Positions 5,752 through 10,088 of a DNA stretch of 10,088 nucleotides are shown here, one piece after another. The stretch spans positions 1-10,088 of the forward strand of contig JADDQT010000055.1 of NCBI GenBank assembly GCA_016781225.1. The letters are read 5' to 3'. Every line of letters begins with the position of its first letter. The first letter of the stretch is position 1. A model generated the notes under the pieces. It worked only from the letters and a program-made list of their open reading frames with translations, had not been told where the DNA came from and ran no database searches. The stretch comes from Actinomycetota bacterium (GTDB lineage Bacteria; Actinomycetota; Acidimicrobiia; Acidimicrobiales; GCA-2861595). A program made the translations under genes and the position numbers.

Positions 5752-5757
5752 TAACGT
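5752..5757 (+). promoter_or_regulatory. Candidate -10 box (TAACGT) for the FtsH-like gene
   Basis: TAACGT fits TANNNT in the 108-bp gap before the FtsH-like gene and would give a leader of roughly 50 bases. The hexamer 17 bases upstream (GGGTCA) matches TTGACA at only three positions, so the call is weak. Confidence 0.22.
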
Positions 5758-5812
5758 CGTCCCGACCTGCGGCACCCCTGCTGGCGGCAACCTCCAGGAG
5801 TCGGACCATCTG

Positions 5813-7552
5813 ATGCCCATCAACGAGATCGTTCTGCGTCCCGAGTTCATCGGGTCCATCCTCGCCATCGTCTGCGTCACCGCCGTGGCCCTGCGACTGG
5901 CACGGCCCCGGCGGGAAACCACCAAACTGCCCCGGGCCTACCGCTCGAAGGAGCGGCAGCCACCCCTGTCCCATCGGGCGGCTGGGCAGTACCAGACGCC
6001 TGGGCACTACCAGACGGCTGGGCACTACCAGACGGCAGGTCCCCCTCAGCCGTCACCATCCCCCTACCAGGTGCGCAGGCACGAAGCGCGACCAGAACAG
6101 CCGTCGACCCAACAGCCGGCGACCCAACAATCGGCGACCCAGCCCCCGGGCGACCCTCCGGTCACCGGCCAGGTCGAGGCATCTCACCCCACGGTCACCT
6201 TCGCCGACGTGGCCGGGCTTGACGAGGCCATGGCCGAGCTGCGCGAGGTGGCCGAGTACCTCTCGGACCCGGACCGGTTCCGGGCCCTCGGTGCCGAGAT
6301 GCCCAAAGGCGTGCTCCTCCACGGTCTTCCGGGCTGCGGCAAGACGCTGCTGGCCCGGGCCCTGGCCGGCGAGACCGGCGTTCCGTTCTATTTCGCCTCA
6401 GCGGCCGGCTTCGTGGAGCAGTTCGTGGGTCTGGGCGCGGCCAGGGTCCGCCAGCTGTTCGAGGAGGCCAAGCGCACCTCCCCCTGCATCGTCTTCATCG
6501 ACGAGCTCGACGCCGTGGGCCGCAAGCGTGACGCCGACGCCGCCGGAGGCCGTGAGTTCGACCACACCCTCAACCAGCTCCTGGTGGAGCTCGACGGCTT
6601 CCTCGGTTCCTCCGGCGTGCTGGTCCTGGGCGCCACCAACCGCCCCGAGCTGATAGATCCGGCCCTGCTCCGGCCCGGTCGCTTCGACCGGCGCATCCAG
6701 GTCGACCGGCCCGACCGCAGCGGCCGGGAGCAGATCCTGCGGCTACACGCCGCGAAGCGTCCGTTCTCCACTCGCGTGGACTGGGACGACGTGGCGGCCA
6801 ACACCGCCGGCCTCACCGCCGCCGAGCTGGCCAACATCGTCAACGAGGCGTCCCTGCTGGCGGCCCGGCGTCGACGAGAGAGGATCCCGCCCGAGGACGT
6901 CGAAGAGGCCTCCAACCGCGTGCTCTCGGGGATGAGGACCTCACGCCTGATGGGCGAAGAGGAGAAGATCCTCGTGGCCGTTCACGAGGCGGGGCACTCC
7001 CTGCTGTCCATGCTCGTACGGGGGATGAACCCGCCGGCACGTGTATCCATCATGCAGCGCACCGGCGCCTTCGGGCGATCCGTCTGGTCGGCGGCCAACG
7101 ACCGCGAGATAAGCACCAAGCGCGAGTTGATGGCCCAGCTCATAGTCCTGCTAGGGGGCCGGGCGGCCGAGTTCAACACCTTCGGCGAGCCGAGCACCAG
7201 GGCCGAGGACGACCTCGACCACGCCTCTGCCCTGGCCCGGCAGATGGTGGAGCGCTGGGCCATGACAGGGCGGTACGACCTGGCTGGAGGCGGCAAGGAA
7301 CCTCCGGCCTCCGGCTGGTCCCCCGGAGGCCAGGAGATCGGCCAGCTCCTCGCCAAGGCCGAGCAGGCCGGTCGGATGATCCTCCGGGACAACTCGGCGC
7401 CGCTCCGGGCCCTGGCCGAGGCGCTGGTCGAGCGTGAGACCCTCACCGCCGCCGACCTCGAGGCAATCACCGGGGTGGGCCGTGGTCGAGCGCCCATGGC
7501 CACGCTGTCCTCCATCGGGGACGCGCGGGCGCGGACCTCCCGGGCGGGTTGA
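5813..7552 (+). CDS. FtsH-like AAA+ zinc metalloprotease with a single membrane anchor
   Basis: A 579-residue ATP-dependent membrane protease of the FtsH/M41 family. Only one hydrophobic span is present (about 12-30) in place of the usual two spans flanking an extracytoplasmic domain. A low-complexity linker follows (about 31-120) with GHYQTA and TQQPA repeats. The AAA+ core has Walker A GLPGCGKT (171-178; Cys where Thr is usual), pore motif FVGLG (204-208), Walker B IVFIDE (226-231), sensor Asn276 and arginine fingers Arg290/Arg293 in RPGRFDRR. The peptidase has HEAGH (391-395) and a third zinc ligand at Asp467 in AEDDLDHA. All catalytic elements are intact, so it should be active. It is probably an accessory paralogue and not the housekeeping FtsH. 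The ATG at 5813 has AGGAG about 12 bases upstream. The stop overlaps the glucosidase start by TTGA. Confidence 0.92.
   Translation: MPINEIVLRPEFIGSILAIVCVTAVALRLARPRRETTKLPRAYRSKERQPPLSHRAAGQYQTPGHYQTAGHYQTAGPPQPSPSPYQVRRHEARPEQPSTQQPATQQSATQPPGDPPVTGQVEASHPTVTFADVAGLDEAMAELREVAEYLSDPDRFRALGAEMPKGVLLHGLPGCGKTLLARALAGETGVPFYFASAAGFVEQFVGLGAARVRQLFEEAKRTSPCIVFIDELDAVGRKRDADAAGGREFDHTLNQLLVELDGFLGSSGVLVLGATNRPELIDPALLRPGRFDRRIQVDRPDRSGREQILRLHAAKRPFSTRVDWDDVAANTAGLTAAELANIVNEASLLAARRRRERIPPEDVEEASNRVLSGMRTSRLMGEEEKILVAVHEAGHSLLSMLVRGMNPPARVSIMQRTGAFGRSVWSAANDREISTKRELMAQLIVLLGGRAAEFNTFGEPSTRAEDDLDHASALARQMVERWAMTGRYDLAGGGKEPPASGWSPGGQEIGQLLAKAEQAGRMILRDNSAPLRALAEALVERETLTAADLEAITGVGRGRAPMATLSSIGDARARTSRAG
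5984..6037 (+). repeat. Three 18-bp tandem repeats (GHYQTA) in the FtsH-like linker
   Basis: Three successive 18-base units encode GQYQTP, GHYQTA and GHYQTA (residues 58-75). Units two and three are nearly identical at the DNA level. They sit in the disordered-looking linker between membrane anchor and AAA+ core. Confidence 0.85.
6107..6145 (+). repeat. 15-bp tandem repeats (TQQPA) in the FtsH-like linker
   Basis: Two full 15-base units encode TQQPA and TQQSA, followed by a partial TQP unit (residues 99-111). It is a second, independent short repeat in the same linker. Confidence 0.75.
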
Positions 7553-9126
7553 GCCCACGCCGTACCGCTGAGCACGCAGGGCCCCTGCACACGCCGGCTC
7601 CCGACGAGCCGTGGTGGAAGTCCGCCGTGGTCTACCAGATCTACCCCCGATCCTTCGCCGATGCCGACGGCGACGGGGTCGGCGACCTGAAGGGCATACG
7701 CCGCCACCTCGACCACCTCACCTGGCTGGGCGTGGACGCGGTGTGGCTCTCCCCCTTCTTCCGCTCGCCGATGGCGGACTTCGGCTACGACGTCGCCGAC
7801 TACTGCGACGTGGACCCGCTGTTCGGCACCCTGGTCGACTTCGACTCCTTGTTGGCCGAAGCTCACGACCGGGGCCTGCGGGTACTGATCGACTGGGTAC
7901 CGAACCACACCAGCGACCAGCACCCGTGGTTCCAGGAGTCCCGGTCGTCGCGGTTTTCCGCCAAACGGGACTGGTACGTGTGGCGGGACCGCCCCAACAA
8001 CTGGAAGGCCGCCTTCGACGAGACGCAGAGCGCGTGGACCTGGGACGAGACCACGGGGCAGTACTACCTGCACCTCTTCCTCCCCGAGCAGCCCGACCTG
8101 AACTGGGCCAACCCGGAGGTCGTGGAGGCCATGCACGGCGTGCTGCGGTTCTGGCTCGATCGCGGTGTGGACGGCTTCCGCGTCGACGTCGTCCACGGCC
8201 TGGGCAAGGACCCGAACTTTCCCGACGCTCCGCCGCAAACGGCTGACCGGGCATGGTCCGGACAGAACGACCACGAGTCCACCCATGCCATCCTTCGGGA
8301 CCTGAGGCGCCTGGTGGACGCCTACCCCGGGGACCGGGTGCTGGTGGGCGAGGTGTACCTGCTCTCCACTCGCCAGGTTGCCGCGTACTACGGCCACGGC
8401 GACGAGCTGCACCTGGCGTTCAACTTCCCGCCCCTCTTCGCCCCGTGGGAGTCGGCCGCGTGGCGAGAGAACGTGGACCAAGTGGTCAAGGAGCTCGACC
8501 CTCGTGGCGCGTGGCCGACGTGGGTCCTGTCCAATCACGACAACTCTCGCCACCGCACCCGCTACGGCTCCGAAGCTCGGGCTCGGGCCGCAGCGGTGCT
8601 GCTCCTCACCCTTCGGGGCACTCCGTTCGTCTACGCCGGCGAGGAGCTGGGCCTGGAGGAAGCTTGGGTGCCGCCCGAGAGGCAGGTGGACCCCGGGGGG
8701 CGGGACGGCTGCCGGGCACCGATCCCCTGGGACGCCTCGTCCGGCCATGGGTGGGCGGGCGAGGACCCATGGTTGCCCTGGCCGCCGGAGCCCGACGCCC
8801 GCAACGCCGCTGCACAGCGGGAGGACGAGGACTCGGTGCTGCAGCTGTACTGGCGCCTGCTCGCCGCACGTCTGGAGTCGGTCGCCCTGCGGCTCGGCTC
8901 ATGGACGGCGCTGCCCTCGCCCCCCGGCGTGCTCGCCTATGAGCGGGAGGCCGAACATGACCGGAGGACGGTGCTCGTCAACTACGCCGACGACACCGTC
9001 GAGGTGTACGTGGCGGGGTCATGGACGATCCGGGTGGCCAGCGACGGCCACGGAGAGGGCCGGGGCTACGAGGGGATCTTGGGCCCATCCCAGGCGCTGG
9101 TCCTGATGCCCACGGTCCCTGGCTGA
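7549..9126 (+). CDS. GH13 alpha-glucosidase / oligo-1,6-glucosidase-type enzyme
   Basis: A 525-residue glycoside hydrolase family 13 enzyme of the alpha-glucosidase type, cytoplasmic by lack of a signal peptide, releasing glucose from short alpha-glucans. Visible landmarks are VYQIYPRSF (28-36), the calcium-site-like DADGDGVGDLKGI (38-50), VPNHTS (117-122), QPDLNW (181-186), nucleophile Asp213 in GFRVDVVHG, acid/base Glu268 in VLVGEVY and transition-state stabiliser Asp331 in LSNHDNSR. Residue 214 after the nucleophile is Val, the residue associated with alpha-1,6 specificity in characterised oligo-1,6-glucosidases (Ala/Thr go with alpha-1,4). TTG 7549 is chosen because it overlaps the upstream stop (TTGA) and the conserved domain begins near residue 22; a GTG around residue 27 would cut into it. 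It is translationally coupled to the FtsH-like gene. A trehalose synthase is less likely, given the length and motifs. Confidence 0.92.
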   Translation: MSPRRTAEHAGPLHTPAPDEPWWKSAVVYQIYPRSFADADGDGVGDLKGIRRHLDHLTWLGVDAVWLSPFFRSPMADFGYDVADYCDVDPLFGTLVDFDSLLAEAHDRGLRVLIDWVPNHTSDQHPWFQESRSSRFSAKRDWYVWRDRPNNWKAAFDETQSAWTWDETTGQYYLHLFLPEQPDLNWANPEVVEAMHGVLRFWLDRGVDGFRVDVVHGLGKDPNFPDAPPQTADRAWSGQNDHESTHAILRDLRRLVDAYPGDRVLVGEVYLLSTRQVAAYYGHGDELHLAFNFPPLFAPWESAAWRENVDQVVKELDPRGAWPTWVLSNHDNSRHRTRYGSEARARAAAVLLLTLRGTPFVYAGEELGLEEAWVPPERQVDPGGRDGCRAPIPWDASSGHGWAGEDPWLPWPPEPDARNAAAQREDEDSVLQLYWRLLAARLESVALRLGSWTALPSPPGVLAYEREAEHDRRTVLVNYADDTVEVYVAGSWTIRVASDGHGEGRGYEGILGPSQALVLMPTVPG

Positions 9127-9140
9127 GCCGGCCGCCCGGC
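9127..9140. terminator. Short GC hairpin between convergent stops
   Basis: GCCGG and CCGGC pair around a CCGC loop and fill almost the entire 15-bp gap between the glucosidase stop (9124-9126) and the flavin reductase stop (9142-9144). No T-tract is present. It is a weak candidate for a bidirectional terminator. Confidence 0.3.
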
Positions 9141-9141
9141 G

Positions 9142-9684
9142 TCAACCGCCGTAGTTCATCCGGGTGTCCTCCATCCGCAGGACGGGCGTCTCCTCCGGCT
9201 TCTGGAAGGCGGCGTCCACCACCTCGCCGATGAAGAAGGTGTGGTTGCCCAGCTCGACCTGCTGGCGGACCTCGCAGTCCACGTAGGCTAGGGCCTGGTC
9301 GAGTATGGGTGCGCCACTGCGGCCCTCGTGGAACGGGAAGCCGTTGGCCTCGCCGGCTGCCACGTCGACCTCCACGGGCTTGGTGAACTTCCGCACGACG
9401 GCCCGGTCCTCACGGTCGAGGAGGCAGAGGCTGAACACCCGGCCCTCCTCCATGAGCTCATGGGTGAACGACTGGCGCTCCACGCCCACGCCCACGAGCT
9501 TCGGGTCGAAGGACAGCTGGGTTGCCCAGTTGAGGGTCATGAGGTTGTACCGGGCCCGGGCCCGGCTGCCCACGACGTACAGCCCGTAGGGCATCGCCCA
9601 CAGCACCCTCCGTCGGAGCTTGTCGTACTCCTCGGCGTCCTGCCCCTCGGGGATGGGTCCGACTATTCCCTGCTGAACCGGCAT
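9142..9684 (-). CDS. Flavin reductase-like (FMN-binding split-barrel) protein
   Basis: A 180-residue protein of the flavin reductase-like family: FMN-binding split-barrel proteins that reduce flavin with NAD(P)H for a partner monooxygenase or act as small flavoproteins. The family pattern is visible: YGLYVVGSRARARYNLMTLNWATQ (about 33-56, the flavin-contact strand region), LSFDPKLVGVGVERQSFTHELMEEGRVFSLCLLD (58-91, the typical FDP-P-x-(V/L)-x-V-x-(V/I) then FxVNxL-like segment), and C-terminal DCEVRQQVELGNHTFFIGEVVDA (136-158) with the conserved GDH-like turn seen as GNH. No signal peptide is present. ATG 9684 fits the domain start; no strong Shine-Dalgarno precedes it, and a 6-7-6 inverted repeat lies directly upstream. 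The glycine-rich gene ends 42 bp upstream on the same strand, so the two may share a transcript. The physiological partner is unknown. Confidence 0.87.
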   Translation of the reverse strand: MPVQQGIVGPIPEGQDAEEYDKLRRRVLWAMPYGLYVVGSRARARYNLMTLNWATQLSFDPKLVGVGVERQSFTHELMEEGRVFSLCLLDREDRAVVRKFTKPVEVDVAAGEANGFPFHEGRSGAPILDQALAYVDCEVRQQVELGNHTFFIGEVVDAAFQKPEETPVLRMEDTRMNYGG

Positions 9685-9685
9685 G

Positions 9686-9704
9686 GACGTGAGTACAGCA
9701 CGTC
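9686..9704. promoter_or_regulatory. Inverted repeat just upstream of the flavin reductase start
   Basis: GACGTG, seven bases, then CACGTC: a perfect six-base inverted repeat whose near edge lies one base from the ATG. It could be an operator or an mRNA hairpin over the ribosome-binding region. There is no independent support. Confidence 0.35.
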
Positions 9705-9726
9705 TCCATCACCGGTGCATCGAGGA

Positions 9727-10088
9727 TCAGAAGTCGCCTCCCCCGCCGAAGTCCCCACCGCCGAAGTCGCCCCCTCCGAAGTCCCCCCCGCCGAAGTCTC
9801 CCCCTCCGAAGTCACCCCCGCCGAAGTCACCCCCGCCGAAGTCACCCCCGCCTTGGTCTCCGGAGTCGCCGCCGTGGTCATGGTGGCCGGAGTCGTGCCC
9901 GTAGCCGCCACCCCAACCCAAGCCGCCTCCGCCCAACATGCTGCCGATGAGGATGCCGGAGAGCAGGTCTCCGCCTCCGAACCAGCCCCCGCCCCCGTAC
10001 CAACCACCGCCGTACCCGGCGTAGGCGGGCTCACCGCGTTCGTCTACCACCACGGCCGGCTCCTGGTTCGGCCCGGTGCTCGCCAGCT
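9727..10088 (-). CDS. Glycine-rich protein C-terminus with GGGDF repeats, cut by window edge
   Basis: The last 119 or so residues of a protein whose start lies beyond the right edge: the frame stays open to the end of the window and reads naturally (ASTGPNQEPAVVVDERGEPAYAG) upstream of the GTG at 10053. A Gly/Tyr/Trp-rich stretch follows (GYGGGWYGGGGWFGGGD), then a short hydrophobic segment LLSGILIGSMLGGGGLG, a His/Asp-rich patch (HDSGHHDHGGDSGD) and eight GGGDF/GGGGDF units ending exactly at the stop. Low-complexity Gly tails like this are common at the ends of bacterial membrane or surface proteins, but the family cannot be named from the visible part. The His/Asp patch could bind metal. 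The minus-strand frame is preferred over a plus-strand frame encoding KSPPP repeats because it is open far beyond the repeats and off the window. Confidence 0.7.
   Translation of the reverse strand, partial: LASTGPNQEPAVVVDERGEPAYAGYGGGWYGGGGWFGGGDLLSGILIGSMLGGGGLGWGGGYGHDSGHHDHGGDSGDQGGGDFGGGDFGGGDFGGGDFGGGDFGGGDFGGGDFGGGGDF
9730..9852 (-). repeat. Eight tandem 15/18-bp repeats encoding GGGDF
   Basis: Seven 15-base units and one 18-base unit, each encoding GGGDF or GGGGDF on the minus strand. Differences between units all fall at glycine codon third positions; the GACTTC part is invariant. Three consecutive units (9808-9852) are identical, which points to recent duplication. Confidence 0.9.

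Noticed and set aside
6982..8748. 588-residue minus-strand open frame
   Set aside because: It lies antisense to the FtsH-like protease and the glucosidase, has shadow-type composition (Val/Gly/Pro/Arg-rich, no motifs) and contradicts two strongly supported genes.
9730..9852. CRISPR-like array of short repeats
   Set aside because: Units are 15-18 bp with no spacers and stay in one reading frame; this is a protein-coding tandem repeat.
9683..9904. Plus-strand KSPPP repeat protein
   Set aside because: Mirror of the GGGDF repeat; the frame closes soon after, while the minus-strand frame extends off the window with sensible sequence.

Overview
The window is a compact, very GC-rich stretch of bacterial chromosome with mostly housekeeping and accessory metabolic genes. 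Short intergenic gaps, GTG/TTG starts, 4-base stop/start overlaps, start codons placed where a leaderless mRNA would begin and the protein families together suggest an actinobacterium. The LOG-family protein, the 73-residue protein and the single-anchor FtsH-like protein look to me like Acidimicrobiia, but that is recollection and not a search result. I see no mobile element, CRISPR array, tRNA or rRNA, and no defence or secretion cluster.

Layout, left to right. A LOG-family (TIGR00730-type) nucleotide phosphoribohydrolase enters from beyond the left edge. It overlaps by GTGA a zinc-ribbon protein with a possible LURP/tubby-like fold (1001-1561). That pair converges on a 71-residue charged helical protein on the minus strand (1576-1791), and both stop codons lie in one 8-bp hairpin. 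The 71-residue gene appears to start at CTG behind a perfect Shine-Dalgarno sequence. It is divergent from an M20 dipeptidase (1851-3233), which overlaps an unrecognised cysteine-rich protein (3226-3996). Two minus-strand genes follow: a membrane-anchored TIM-barrel glycosidase-like protein (4001-5140) and, upstream of it, a 58-residue protein with a CCHC zinc-binding pattern (5196-5372).

From 5483 a plus-strand run holds a conserved 73-residue protein, a hairpin, an unusual FtsH-like AAA+ zinc protease with one membrane segment and a repetitive linker (5813-7552), and a GH13 alpha-glucosidase (7549-9126) overlapping it by TTGA. The right end is on the minus strand: a flavin reductase-like split-barrel protein (9142-9684) and the C-terminus of a glycine-rich protein ending in eight GGGDF-type repeats, cut by the right edge.

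No single pathway links these genes. The likely co-expressed sets are LOG with the zinc ribbon; dipeptidase with the Cys-rich protein; FtsH-like protein with the glucosidase; and possibly the CCHC protein with the TIM-barrel protein, and the glycine-rich protein with the flavin reductase. The most unusual items are the single-anchor FtsH-like protein and its coupling to a glucosidase, the two small proteins (CCHC and CTG-started), two candidate leaderless promoters with identical spacing, and the GGGDF repeat tail.
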